Shown piece by piece: positions 9,425 through 18,559 of a DNA stretch of 64,000 nucleotides (its first letter is position 1; each line of letters opens with the position of its first letter). This DNA comes from Marinobacter sp. LV10R510-11A. Its GTDB lineage: Bacteria > Pseudomonadota > Gammaproteobacteria > Pseudomonadales > Oleiphilaceae. The notes beneath the pieces are model-generated. The model saw only the letters and a program-made list of their open reading frames with translations. It searched no databases and was not told the origin of the DNA. Made by a program: the position numbers and the translations under genes. The stretch lies in NCBI RefSeq assembly GCF_900215155.1, contig NZ_LT907980.1:1488001-1552000 (forward strand), written 5' to 3'.

Positions 9425-10370
9425 GATTCTGCAGAAACGCGAGAGCCCGGCGCTCAGACCAGTAATGCCCGTCGTGGCTATGTTCCACAAACCCGACATG
9501 GCCACCCCACTTAGGCGCGTCCAGGCGCACGTGTGCACCGAGCACGGAAGGCGACTCCGGGAAACACGTTGGTGACAGAAACGGATCGTCCGCTGCGTTA
9601 ACCATCAGGGCCGGTACCCGAATATCTTTCAGCCGGCCCAACGCGGAACACTGGGCCCAGTAATCCGCGGCATCCTTGAATCCGTGCAGCGGCGCTGTGT
9701 AGCGGTCATCAAATTCGTGAAAACTCCGAATTGCGTCAAAATCGGAGACATCTATTAAATCGGGAAACTTTTGGGCTTTTTCGCCCATTTTTGCGCCAAG
9801 ATCCTTCAAAAACCGCTGCATGTAAATCTTCCGGCTGGGCAGCGCCAGCATATCCGCACTGCCCGCTAGGTCGCAGGGTACTGAGTAGGCCACCGCGCCG
9901 CAGATTCTGCTGTCAACGCGCTCACCTTGCTCACCGAGATACAGTAGCGTGAGGTTGCCCCCCATACTGAAACCAGAAAGAAACACCGTTTGGTAGTTTT
10001 GCGCCAGGCCATGATCCACCACTTGACGCAGATCTTCGGTGGCGCCGCTGTGATAAAACCTCGGCTGCCGGTTCATTACTCCGCCGCAGGAGCGGAAGTT
10101 CCAGGCTAGAACATCCCAGCCTTCTGCCAGCAATGCCTTTGTTAGCCCCAGTACATACGGGCGTCGGCTGTGCCCTTCCAACCCGTGAGAGACAACGGCC
10201 AAGCGATTGCTGCCCTGACGGTACCAGTCCAGGTGCAGCTCATCGTTGTCGGCTGTCGGAAGCACTTCTGCTTCCGGAACTTCCACCCGTACCTTGCGGA
10301 ACAATGACGGCCACACAGACTGAACATGACCGTTGCGCAACCAGGGAGGAGGACGATATTGATGAGCCAT
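9405..10370 (-). CDS. yheT: Alpha/beta-hydrolase, YheT family
   Basis: About 321 residues of the YheT/ABHD hydrolase family. The nucleophile elbow is GFSMGGN near residue 143, the oxyanion strand is SHGLEGHS near 67, and the acid and histidine lie in NAADDPFLSP and GGHVGF. It is a cytoplasmic esterase/lipase-like enzyme of unknown substrate. The ATG at 10370 gives the usual family N-terminus (MAHQYRPPPWLRNGH). A TTG at 10382 has the better-placed ribosome site (AAAGG) and would add four residues, so the start is not settled. The gene lies between tesA and tRNA-Asn. Confidence 0.85.
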   Translation of the reverse strand: MAHQYRPPPWLRNGHVQSVWPSLFRKVRVEVPEAEVLPTADNDELHLDWYRQGSNRLAVVSHGLEGHSRRPYVLGLTKALLAEGWDVLAWNFRSCGGVMNRQPRFYHSGATEDLRQVVDHGLAQNYQTVFLSGFSMGGNLTLLYLGEQGERVDSRICGAVAYSVPCDLAGSADMLALPSRKIYMQRFLKDLGAKMGEKAQKFPDLIDVSDFDAIRSFHEFDDRYTAPLHGFKDAADYWAQCSALGRLKDIRVPALMVNAADDPFLSPTCFPESPSVLGAHVRLDAPKWGGHVGFVEHSHDGHYWSERRALAFLQNLIQGEA

Positions 10371-10455
10371 ACTGCGGTACAAATTTTGACCTTTTATATC
10401 AGGGGGTTGACCAGCTAATTCAAAGCGCTTAATATGCCGCCCGGCTTGATGCTGT

Positions 10456-10531
10456 TCCCCGATAGCTCAGTTGGTAGAGCAACGGACTGTTAATCCGTTT
10501 GTCGCTGGTTCGAGCCCAGCTCGGGGAGCCA
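10456..10531 (+). tRNA. tRNA-Asn (anticodon GTT)
   Basis: A 76-base cloverleaf with a 7-bp acceptor stem (TCCCCGA / TCGGGGA), D-arm GCTCAGTTGGTAGAGC, anticodon loop CTGTTAA giving GTT, T-arm CTGGTTCGAGCCCAG, discriminator G and an encoded CCA. A nearly identical second copy lies at 24934-25009. Confidence 0.97.
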
Positions 10532-10536
10532 TTTAT

Positions 10537-11826
10537 TCAGAACACCTGCTCACGCTGCATGAACTCTGCCAGCACACGAAACATCGTAAAACCATCCTCA
10601 GTACCAATCAGCTCACGTATCGAATGCATACCAAACTGCGGCACGCCAATATCCAGTGTTGTAACGCCCAGATTTGCTGCCGTCAACGGCCCGATTGTAC
10701 TGCCACAGCCCATATCACTGCGTACTACAAAGGTTTGATGTGGCAGGCCCAGCTCATCACTGATGTGTCGGTAAACAGCGGCTGAACGACTGTTGGTTGC
10801 GTAGCGCTGGTTATGGTTCACCTTGATGACCGGCCCCTTGTTCAGAATGGGGCCATGATTTTCATCGTGCTTGTCTATGTAATTCGGGTGCACGCCGTGG
10901 GCATTGTCGGCTGAAATCATCATAGAGCGGGCAATGGCTCTGGCCTTGCCTGTGCCACACCAGCGATCGAGAACCGCCGTTAGAAATGGCCCCTGGGCGC
11001 CCTCGGCAGACACGCTGCCCACCTCTTCGTGATCGTTACATACCAGCAGCGCAGCCTCGTCGCCGGAAGTGTTCAACAAAGCCTGCAGCCCGATGTAACA
11101 GCTCAGCAGGTTGTCCAGCCGTGCGGCGGCAATAAACTCTTCACGCAAGCCAACAAAGCCGGCTTCTTGGGCATCGTAAAAGCCCAACTCATAGCCCAAA
11201 ATCTTATGAACTTTGGTGCCGGATTCACTGGCGATCTGCTGGCTAAGCAGGTCGTTAAAACTGGTCGCATCGTCTTCTGCAACCTGCATCAGTACCGGCG
11301 GAAGATCCGTTTGGGGATTCACCGTACGGCCACTGTTGGCCTCCCTATCCAGATGGATTGCGAGGCTAGGAATAAACGCGACGGGTTTGCGGAAATCGAC
11401 CAGCGTGTCGCTGACCTTGTCATGGCCGTCGAGAAACGTCACTCTGCCCGCCAACGAAAGATCCCGGTCGAACCAGGGGTTCAACAAAGCACCACCGTAA
11501 ACTTCAACACCAAGCTGAAAAAAGCCTTTGCGGCGCAGCTCTGGGTTGGGTTTTACTTTTAGGCATGGGCTATCGGTGTGCGCACCCACCATGCGAATGC
11601 CCGATACTGTGGCGTCTTGGGCACCGGTGCGAAATGCCACGATAGAGGAGCCATTACGGATGACGTAATAGCCACGACTCTGCTCAATTGACCAGTCGTC
11701 CTTTTCGTCCAGTTCTTCAAACCCGGCCGCATCCAGCCGTTGCTTCATGGTTGCCACGGCGTGCCAAGGCGTGGGTGATGCGTTCAGAAACTTCAGTAAA
11801 TCTTTGTTGAATTCAGCGTGTTCCAT
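10537..11826 (-). CDS. apeB: M18-family aminopeptidase
   Basis: A 429-residue cytosolic metallo-aminopeptidase of the M18 (aspartyl/DNPEP) family. The metal ligands are visible in [14 protein letters not shown], in the CNDHEEVGS motif (bridging Asp and general-base Glu), in [12 protein letters not shown], and in a histidine near the C-terminus ([12 protein letters not shown]). Length matches the bacterial family. The ATG at 11826 is chosen; 14 further codons upstream are open but overlap the divergent gene region. It is convergent with the tRNA-Asn gene. Confidence 0.9.
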   Translation of the reverse strand: MEHAEFNKDLLKFLNASPTPWHAVATMKQRLDAAGFEELDEKDDWSIEQSRGYYVIRNGSSIVAFRTGAQDATVSGIRMVGAHTDSPCLKVKPNPELRRKGFFQLGVEVYGGALLNPWFDRDLSLAGRVTFLDGHDKVSDTLVDFRKPVAFIPSLAIHLDREANSGRTVNPQTDLPPVLMQVAEDDATSFNDLLSQQIASESGTKVHKILGYELGFYDAQEAGFVGLREEFIAAARLDNLLSCYIGLQALLNTSGDEAALLVCNDHEEVGSVSAEGAQGPFLTAVLDRWCGTGKARAIARSMMISADNAHGVHPNYIDKHDENHGPILNKGPVIKVNHNQRYATNSRSAAVYRHISDELGLPHQTFVVRSDMGCGSTIGPLTAANLGVTTLDIGVPQFGMHSIRELIGTEDGFTMFRVLAEFMQREQVF

Positions 11827-11949
11827 GATGTCCCTGATAGAATGAAAATTACCACAACAGTATGGCATGAAGCCTTAATACCTCATACCGGGGCGGCCGA
11901 CATTACTCACCTTCCCTCACGATCTGCCACCCATTACTCGGAGCCCGAC

Positions 11950-12435
11950 ATGGCTGCACCAAGATTTCTCGACATCGAATACTGCCAGACCGACGATGCT
12001 CTGTTCCCGATTGCCATGGCTTGGTCGCTGGAAAATGGCCAGATGAAAACTGTCGTGATTGTACCGGCAGATGAATGGCTGCCCGAAGACGGCGATATTG
12101 GCGACCTGGATCTGCAATACCTGGACGAACAGGGCGTGCCACTGATTGAGCTGATTCATGAGCTGCACCAAGATCTGCCAGACCAGACAGTATACGTAGA
12201 CGGCCTGGATCCGGACGAGATTCTGGTAGATCTGATTTTCAGCGCTCTGGATCAAGAAGCACCGTTTGAAGTAGCGCCAATTACCGAGCTGATCACCGGC
12301 ATGAGCAGCGAAATGCTGGAAGACCGTCGCCGCCAGCTGCTGTTTGAAGAGGGTCTTGAACCCCAACTGCCCGAGAACGGTGTTTACGCCCTGCTATTGA
12401 TGGCGCAGGAACAAGGCCTGTTCGACGAGGATTGA
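11950..12435 (+). CDS. Conserved hypothetical protein, weakly DnaQ-exonuclease-like
   Basis: A 161-residue acidic protein, not firmly recognised. The N-terminus FLDIEYCQTDDALFPIAMAW resembles the first motif of DnaQ-like 3'-5' exonucleases (D-x-E, then PIEIAW), and a later acidic DGLDPDEILVDLI segment could supply other acidic ligands. No confident ExoII or ExoIII motif is seen. The ATG at 11950 follows GGAG in CGGAGCCCGAC. The open frame continues upstream to 11818, but that part overlaps the divergent apeB start. The function is uncertain; it is probably cytoplasmic. Confidence 0.6.
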   Translation: MAAPRFLDIEYCQTDDALFPIAMAWSLENGQMKTVVIVPADEWLPEDGDIGDLDLQYLDEQGVPLIELIHELHQDLPDQTVYVDGLDPDEILVDLIFSALDQEAPFEVAPITELITGMSSEMLEDRRRQLLFEEGLEPQLPENGVYALLLMAQEQGLFDED

Positions 12436-12468
12436 CCCCTCCGCTGAACCGACACAGGGAAGTGTGAC

Positions 12469-12540
12469 ATGGGTCGACGTAACAATTGGTTACACAAGGC
12501 AAACTCAGCCCGTAACCGCTCACGTCAGGAAGCCCGATAA
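12469..12540 (+). CDS. Possible 23-residue basic peptide ORF
   Basis: A short frame with ATG after CAGGGAAGTGTGAC encodes MGRRNNWLHKANSARNRSRQ plus three residues and ends two bases before the outer-membrane protein start. It is highly basic with no hydrophobic segment. Its tight position suggests either a real small protein translationally coupled to the barrel gene or part of a leader. There is no homology evidence. Confidence 0.25.
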   Translation: MGRRNNWLHKANSARNRSRQEAR

Positions 12541-12542
12541 CA

Positions 12543-13151
12543 ATGAATAAGGTTGTGCGAACACACCTACTACTTGCTTTGATGCCTGCTTGTCTGCTTT
12601 CCGCCCAGACTGCCCTGGCTCAGGAAACGCCCCGGGAAGATAAGCACTACTTAGGCTTGCTGGTATCGGCTTTCAACCACCGCACTATAGGTGAGGCCTC
12701 AAAGGAGCAGGCTACGGGAAGCGGTGCCGCACTTATTGTGGGCAGTCACATCAATCATCTATTTCACGCTGAGCTGCGTGCAGGTGGAGGATACCGGGAT
12801 GCCAAGGTGCCCAGAGGCGACCTGACCCTTTCCATCGATTACTTCGCCAGCTGGTACATGGGCTTGCACTACCCTGTTACGGACTACGCCAATGTCTATG
12901 CTCAGGCCGGATTTTCTTTCATTCACGGCACTGCCGAAATCACAGATACAAACGGACAGGGAAACGCCCAATTCAGGGATCTGGAAGGCGACTTTCCAGA
13001 CAGCAGCTTCAGCGTAAGCTGGGTATTTGGCATGGATTTCGAAGTGCTGAGCGACACCTACCTTGTATTTGAGGGTGGAAAACTGTTCAAAGACACAGGC
13101 ACAGACGCCAATACTTTCCAGTTTTCCACCGGCCTAAAATACGAGTTCTAA
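12543..13151 (+). CDS. Outer-membrane beta-barrel protein
   Basis: A 202-residue protein with a clear signal peptide (basic N-terminus, hydrophobic core, ALA cleavage before QETPRED). The mature part alternates polar and aromatic residues in strand-like segments and ends in YEF, with the terminal Phe used by the BAM machinery to recognise barrels. About eight strands fit the length, as in OmpW/OmpA-like small barrels. The function is unknown. It stands alone and is convergent with rlmKL. Confidence 0.75.
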   Translation: MNKVVRTHLLLALMPACLLSAQTALAQETPREDKHYLGLLVSAFNHRTIGEASKEQATGSGAALIVGSHINHLFHAELRAGGGYRDAKVPRGDLTLSIDYFASWYMGLHYPVTDYANVYAQAGFSFIHGTAEITDTNGQGNAQFRDLEGDFPDSSFSVSWVFGMDFEVLSDTYLVFEGGKLFKDTGTDANTFQFSTGLKYEF

Positions 13152-13181
13152 AGCACCCGATATGTGCGCTCTTCTGGAATG

Positions 13182-15413
13182 CTAGGCGTTTTTCCGGATG
13201 TGCCAGCACCGGTGAATCCGCGCGTTCCTCTGAAAATCCTTATCCAGCGTGCTGGCGCTTACTTCCTCAACCTCAAATTCCGAGGCTAGCTCTTCATCAA
13301 GCTTGAAGCGCCGAAAGTTAGTGGAAAAAATCAACACACCGTCTGAGCTTAACCTAGCCACTGCTTGCCGGATCAACTTCGCGTGGTCCTTCTGAACATC
13401 CAAAACGCCTGCCATACGAGCAGAGTTGGAGAAGGTTGGCGGATCCATAAAAATCAGATCGTAAACCTGATCAGGCTTTGGCTTTGCTGCCAGCCAAGCC
13501 AGACAATCCATCGCCTCCACTTTATGTTTGCGAGGGTCTGCCCGGTTCAGCGCCAAGTTATCCTCAGCCCAACCTACATAGGTGTTCGATAGGTCCAGGC
13601 TCAGCGAGCGGCTGGCACCGCCGGCTACTGCATGCACCGTGGCTGTACCTGTGTAGCAGAACAGGTTCAGGAAACGCTTGCCGTGAGCGTTCTGCTGAAT
13701 CCAGTGGCGCACAGGGCGGTGATCCAAAAACAACCCGGTATCCAGGTAATCTTTGAGGTTTACCTTCAGTGTGCAGCCGTGCTCCTGCACCTGAAAGAAC
13801 TCACCGCTGACATCTTGTTTTTCGTACTGGTTGGTGCCCGTCTGGCGCAGCCTCTGCTTGCAGACCATCTGACCCCGCTCGATGCCCAACGCCTCTGGAA
13901 TAACGGCCAGCGCTTCCGCCAGGCGCTCTTTAGCGGAGCGCTCGTCGATGGTTTTAGGTGCGACGTATTCTTGCACGTGCACCCAGCCCTCATAGATATC
14001 AATGGCTAACGCAAACTCTGGCATGTCTGCGTCGTACAGGCGATAACAGCTTATTTGCTGCTTGCGCGCCCACTGGCCAATGGTTTTCATGTTTTTCTTC
14101 AGACGATTGCGCAGCATGGCCGCGCGCTCTTCATTTGCGATTCGAGGCAGCACTTCGCCTGGCGCTGCGGGTTCCCGAGGGGTACGCACACTGGCTTCGT
14201 CTATTGTGAACAGTAAAAGTTGCGCGGGCAGCTTACCGTTGAATAGCTTGTATTGTTTAAAGCTGCGCAGGCCAATGGATTTGCCGAACTCCGGGGCACC
14301 GGTAAACACGCCGAGGCGCCAGCCTGATGCGGCGATCTTTACGGCATCGCCAAGTGATTCGTACAGGCCTGCAAGGGCTTTTCTGTCGCTCAGGCGCTCG
14401 CCGTAAGGAGGGTTTACCAAAACCAGGCCAGTCTCCGCCCGATCGTCTCCCAGTGTAAGTTCTTCAATCGGCTGATCCTGGAACTCGATCAGGCCATCAA
14501 GACCCGCTCGCTGCGCATTATTGCGCGCGGTGGCAATGACTCGCCTGTCGTGATCGAAACCTAAGAATGTCGGCATTCTGCCCTGCTTACCCTCGTAGGC
14601 GCGTTTTTCTGCCTCCTGACGCACGGATAGCCAAGTCTCTGGCTGGTGCCCCAGCCAATTTTCAAAACCAAAACGTTCCCGACGACGGCCCGGTGCAATA
14701 TCCAATGCCATTAGGGCTGCTTCAATTACCAGCGTACCGGAGCCACACATGGGGTCGACAAAATCGCCGCCTGCGGCCGCGATTTCGGGCCAACCGGCGC
14801 GCATCAGCAGTGCGGCCGCAAGGTTTTCCTTCAGAGGCGCTAGGCCCTGCTCGGTGCGGTAGCCACGCTGGTGCAAACTGTGACCACTGATATCTATACC
14901 CACCGCAAGCCGGCCACGATGCAGCCGCGCCGACACAGTTACATCTGGCATCTTCGCTTCCACCGTCGGGCGTTTTCCACCGCCCACGGTAAAACGATCC
15001 ACAATGCCGTCTTTTACACGCTGGGCGCCAAATTGGGTGTTGCGGATCGCCTCGTTCTCGCCAATAAAATTGACGCGAAAGCTGCCATCAACGGGGATGT
15101 GCTGCTGCCAGTCGAGGTGAACCACACCATCGTAAAGCTCATCGGCACTGGTAGCGGCCACTTCATCAAGGTGGAGGATCACCCGGTTTGCCAGGCGCGA
15201 CCAGAGACAAGCCCGGTAACCGGCTTCCAGCGGCCCCTCTACCCAAGCGCCCGCAGGTGCGTTTCTTACCAGCCCAAGACCTAACGTGCTGAGCTCGTCC
15301 GCCAGAAGGTATTCAACCCCCTTTGGGCAGGTTACAAAAAAGACAGATTTGGACAAGTTCAACTCCAGGTTCTTTGGCAATTCGCGGTAAGTCACGGGAA
15401 TCGCGGCGTTCAT
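13182..15413 (-). CDS. rlmL: 23S rRNA (guanine-2445-N2 / guanine-2069-N7) methyltransferase RlmKL
   Basis: A 743-residue fusion of two methyltransferases. After the N-terminal THUMP domain (about residues 65-175), the RlmL half has DPMCGSGTLVIEAALMA and the N2-guanine motif VLVNPPYGERL. The RlmK half begins near residue 450 with a PUA-like/EEHEE linker and has FLNLFCYTGTATVHA and FMDPPTFSNSARM. The enzyme modifies G2445 and G2069 in 23S rRNA during large-subunit assembly. The fused form is normal for gammaproteobacteria. It is divergent from rmf, another ribosome-associated gene. Confidence 0.95.
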   Translation of the reverse strand: MNAAIPVTYRELPKNLELNLSKSVFFVTCPKGVEYLLADELSTLGLGLVRNAPAGAWVEGPLEAGYRACLWSRLANRVILHLDEVAATSADELYDGVVHLDWQQHIPVDGSFRVNFIGENEAIRNTQFGAQRVKDGIVDRFTVGGGKRPTVEAKMPDVTVSARLHRGRLAVGIDISGHSLHQRGYRTEQGLAPLKENLAAALLMRAGWPEIAAAGGDFVDPMCGSGTLVIEAALMALDIAPGRRRERFGFENWLGHQPETWLSVRQEAEKRAYEGKQGRMPTFLGFDHDRRVIATARNNAQRAGLDGLIEFQDQPIEELTLGDDRAETGLVLVNPPYGERLSDRKALAGLYESLGDAVKIAASGWRLGVFTGAPEFGKSIGLRSFKQYKLFNGKLPAQLLLFTIDEASVRTPREPAAPGEVLPRIANEERAAMLRNRLKKNMKTIGQWARKQQISCYRLYDADMPEFALAIDIYEGWVHVQEYVAPKTIDERSAKERLAEALAVIPEALGIERGQMVCKQRLRQTGTNQYEKQDVSGEFFQVQEHGCTLKVNLKDYLDTGLFLDHRPVRHWIQQNAHGKRFLNLFCYTGTATVHAVAGGASRSLSLDLSNTYVGWAEDNLALNRADPRKHKVEAMDCLAWLAAKPKPDQVYDLIFMDPPTFSNSARMAGVLDVQKDHAKLIRQAVARLSSDGVLIFSTNFRRFKLDEELASEFEVEEVSASTLDKDFQRNARIHRCWHIRKNA

Positions 15414-15673
15414 AGGTTTAGGTCATTCTAATATTCACTATTGATCTATTAAATATAGTTTATAGACCAAAATGATAGTGTACTTCTGCTCGAGGTTAAG
15501 CTTACCTTGTAGGTGACGCGTCGTTCGGGAAGGGTAACTCCCTTTCAGTAACAGGATCCTGACTGCTCTGGCTGAAGCTGGCAATAGTGGGTTATCCCGG
15601 AGAGGATTCCACATGCCATGGCCACTGCAGAAGTGTACACGCTTGTTCTGTTAATCCATTAGTGAGGAACGGC

Positions 15674-15886
15674 ATGAAAAGACAGAAAAGAGACATGTTC
15701 GCTCGGGCATTCAAGCGGGGATACCTCGCTGGCATTTCCGGCAAATCCAAAGACAGCTGCCCGCTCGAGCAGGCAGAGGTTCGCCAAGAATGGTTGAGCG
15801 GGTGGCGTGAAGGCCGCACGGATCAATGGGATGGCATGACCGGCGTCTCCGGTATTCATAAACTGGCAAACGTCACCACAGCGTGA
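15674..15886 (+). CDS. rmf: Ribosome modulation factor
   Basis: A 70-residue basic protein starting MKRQKRDMFARAFKRGYLAG, with the WLSGWREGR motif typical of RMF. RMF binds 70S ribosomes in stationary phase and dimerises them into inactive 100S particles. The E. coli protein has 55 residues; this one has a longer C-terminal tail (about 15 residues), a difference also seen in other genera. The ATG at 15674 has GTGAGGAAC upstream. A 260-base AT-rich region before the gene probably carries its growth-phase promoter. Confidence 0.93.
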   Translation: MKRQKRDMFARAFKRGYLAGISGKSKDSCPLEQAEVRQEWLSGWREGRTDQWDGMTGVSGIHKLANVTTA

Positions 15887-15957
15887 TGTTTGTCGAAACC
15901 CCGTTATCTTAATCTGATCTTTTAATATACAAACGTTACGGGGTTCACTCCCCGCAA

Positions 15958-15976
15958 GGGCCCGCTCAGCGGGCCC
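15958..15976 (+). terminator. GC-rich hairpin between rmf and pyrD
   Basis: A perfect inverted repeat (GGGCCCGCT CAGCGGGCCC, 8-bp stem) lies between the convergent rmf and pyrD genes and is followed by the T-rich ATCTTCGTTCT. It probably ends rmf transcription and may serve both directions. Confidence 0.65.
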
Positions 15977-16000
15977 ATCTTCGTTCTAATACCCGCGAAA

Positions 16001-17020
16001 CTACTTGAGCCCTCGAATCGCCTCAACCGCTTCACCGATCAGTTCAGGCCCCCGGTATATAAAGCCGGTATAAAGCTGAACCAGCTTTGCGCCCGCGCGG
16101 ATCTTTTCAGCCGCACTCTCACCCTCTGTAATGCCGCCCACACCGATAATCGGCAGATCGTCACCGAGCTCTGCATATAGCCCCTGAATAACTCTCAACG
16201 ATGCCTTACGCACTGGGGCACCGCTTAGCCCTCCCGCCTCATCAGCATGAACATGGCCGGCAACGGCATCGCGGCTTATGGTGGTGTTCGTAGCAATAAC
16301 ACCGTCCATACCAGCCTCTCTCATGGCCAATGCAACGAACCGAATACCTTCATCGTCCATATCCGGGGCGATTTTGACGGCAATGGGCACGTAACGGCCA
16401 AACTGACTCTGACACTTAAGCTGTTCATCCTTGATGGCATGAAGCAGGCCTTTCAGAGAATCACCAAACTGCAGATCCCGCAGGCCGGGCGTGTTGGGCG
16501 AGGACACGTTCACCGTAATATAGTCAGCGCGGGTGTATACCGCCGAAATACCCTTGCGGTAATCTGACTCAGACGCCGCATTTGGCGTGTCTTTGTTCTT
16601 GCCCACATTAATACCAAGAATTCCCCGGTAGCGGCGCTTGTCCACACGCTCCAGCATGTGTGCCAAGCCCTCATTATTGAAACCCATACGGTTAATGATG
16701 GCCTGATGTTCCTGCAACCGGAACATGCGGGGTTTAGGGTTACCAGGCTGAGCAAGAGGCGTAACAGTTCCAACCTCTATAAACCCGAAGCCAAGTGCGC
16801 CTAGAGCGTCGAGATGGTCTGCGTTTTTATCCAACCCTGCCGCAAGCCCCACCGGGTTAGGGAAATCCAGCCCCATAACCTTTACCGGCAGCGCATCTGT
16901 TTTCGGTAAAAAAGCACCCAGCACCCGCAAACGGTGCGCTAAATCCAGACCGCTTAACGCAACGGAATGGGCTTGTTCGGGTGATAACCGGAAAAGCAGG
17001 TTACGGATAACGCCGTACAT
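16001..17020 (-). CDS. pyrD: Dihydroorotate dehydrogenase (quinone)
   Basis: A 339-residue class 2, membrane-associated, FMN-dependent enzyme that oxidises dihydroorotate to orotate in pyrimidine synthesis, passing electrons to quinone. Visible features are the N-terminal amphipathic helix region (MYGVIRNLLFRLSPEQAH), NPVGLAAGLDKN, the catalytic-Ser segment TVNVSSPNTPGLR, and the FMN-phosphate motif GVGGI with LVQLYTGFIYRGP. The ATG at 17020 sits seven bases after GGGGAG; a frame extension to 17035 is therefore rejected. Confidence 0.96.
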   Translation of the reverse strand: MYGVIRNLLFRLSPEQAHSVALSGLDLAHRLRVLGAFLPKTDALPVKVMGLDFPNPVGLAAGLDKNADHLDALGALGFGFIEVGTVTPLAQPGNPKPRMFRLQEHQAIINRMGFNNEGLAHMLERVDKRRYRGILGINVGKNKDTPNAASESDYRKGISAVYTRADYITVNVSSPNTPGLRDLQFGDSLKGLLHAIKDEQLKCQSQFGRYVPIAVKIAPDMDDEGIRFVALAMREAGMDGVIATNTTISRDAVAGHVHADEAGGLSGAPVRKASLRVIQGLYAELGDDLPIIGVGGITEGESAAEKIRAGAKLVQLYTGFIYRGPELIGEAVEAIRGLK

Positions 17021-17372
17021 CTCAAAACTCCCCAAAAAACGTGAGCGCGAGTATACCGGAAGTTTTCCACAGCGGCCCAGTTACACAAAAAAAACAGAGC
17101 TAAACATCTGTATTATAGAGCTCTCGGGAGCTTGTCCACGGAATCTGTGGATAACCCTGTTGAAAATTGCGGGGCAACGTTGCCAATCCCTTGTAATCTG
17201 CGCAGATCTACAGATTGATCATTTTTTGATCAGTTTATTTTCCCTTTACTTTCAATTAGTTATTATATTTTCGCTTTGAACGAAAGAAAACCTGAACGAT
17301 CTGTCATTCAAAAGCAATACTGCTATGATGTGTATAAATCAAGCAAAAATGCGGAAAATCCGGAGTTTTTTA
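17021..17372. other. AT-rich intergenic region between pyrD and the cation efflux gene
   Basis: This 352-base stretch holds divergent promoter DNA. A palindrome TGATCATTTTTTGATCA lies at about 17216-17232 and could be an operator. AT-rich tracts follow. No coding sequence or RNA gene is seen. Confidence 0.5.
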
Positions 17373-18533
17373 ATGCAGAAACCCGACTCACCGGCCCAGC
17401 GTCATCGTGAAAATCTAGCAATGGAGGTGAAAGCGGCCTCGCGGGTTACCATTATTGGAATGATTCTTGATATCTTCTTGGGAATCATCAAAGTTATTGG
17501 CGGTGTCCTTTTCCACTCCCAGGCTCTTCTCGTCGACGGTATACACTCCTTTACCGATGTAGCCTCCGATCTTGTCGTGCTCGGCGCAATGAAGCTGTCC
17601 CGCCAGGAGCCGGATGAAAATCATCCGTACGGTCATCAGCGCATCGAAACCTTTGGCACCCTGGTCCTAGGCAGCATTCTGATTGCCGTAGGCGCAGCCC
17701 TTGCTTGGGAAAATACCCTCCGCCTGATTGAAGGCAGCATTGATACCATTCCGCAGTGGCCGGTTTTGGTGGCTGCTGCGGTCTCTGTTGTAGGCAAGGA
17801 GTGGATTTTCCGCTACACCCGCCATGTCGGCCAAGCCATACGTTCGGATCTTATTATTGCCAATGCCTGGCACAGTCGCACCGATGCGTTCTCGTCCATT
17901 GTGGTTCTGGTATCAACGGCTGGCGCAATGCTGGGCTTTGTATGGCTAGACGTGCTTGCTGCGGTGGTGGTCGCGGGCATCATCGTCCACATCGGCTGGA
18001 AATTTACCTGGGACAGTGTTCAGGAGCTGGTGGACACGGGGCTCTCCCCTGTCGATACCGACATGCTGAAAACCATAGCCCGCAATACCGAGGGGGTGCT
18101 CAACGTGCATGAGCTTCGCAGCCGGCGGATGGGGCAGGATATTCTGCTAGACATTCACCTTGTGGTGCGACCGGAAATCAGCGTGTCGGAGGGACACCAG
18201 ATTGGCATGCAGGTGGTGGCCGGCATGCGCGATGCACTGGAAAACATTCTCGATATCAACTTCCACATTGATGCCGAAAACGACGAGGATGAGTTCCCGA
18301 CGACCGAGAAGCTGCCGTCCCGCGCGGAAGTGAAAAACCTTATTGCACAGAACCTGGGAGAGATTCCCCAGCGCAGTCGTTTGCGGCTGCACTACCTCAA
18401 AAACAAGCTGCACCTAGAGATATTTTTGGACGAGCCCGACCCTGAAGCGGTGTTTACCCCCGAAAACGTCCGGCATCACTTAGAAGGCTACCCTTGGTTT
18501 GGCAGTGCCCGAGTCTGGGTTGCCGGCCCTTAG
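17373..18533 (+). CDS. Cation diffusion facilitator (CDF) family transporter
   Basis: A 386-residue inner-membrane cation efflux protein. Six membrane helices lie within residues 20-200, with the metal-site motifs VDGIHSFTDVASD in helix 2 and AWHSRTDAFSS in helix 5, and HPYGHQRIETFG between helices 2 and 3. A cytoplasmic C-terminal domain (about 205-380) carries the dimerisation fold and an acidic histidine-bearing stretch. It resembles FieF/MamB-type Zn/Fe exporters; the metal is not determined. The ATG at 17373 is preceded by CGGAG eight bases away. Confidence 0.9.
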   Translation: MQKPDSPAQRHRENLAMEVKAASRVTIIGMILDIFLGIIKVIGGVLFHSQALLVDGIHSFTDVASDLVVLGAMKLSRQEPDENHPYGHQRIETFGTLVLGSILIAVGAALAWENTLRLIEGSIDTIPQWPVLVAAAVSVVGKEWIFRYTRHVGQAIRSDLIIANAWHSRTDAFSSIVVLVSTAGAMLGFVWLDVLAAVVVAGIIVHIGWKFTWDSVQELVDTGLSPVDTDMLKTIARNTEGVLNVHELRSRRMGQDILLDIHLVVRPEISVSEGHQIGMQVVAGMRDALENILDINFHIDAENDEDEFPTTEKLPSRAEVKNLIAQNLGEIPQRSRLRLHYLKNKLHLEIFLDEPDPEAVFTPENVRHHLEGYPWFGSARVWVAGP

Positions 18534-18559
18534 GCCGGCGTTCTTTGCTCTATTGGGGA

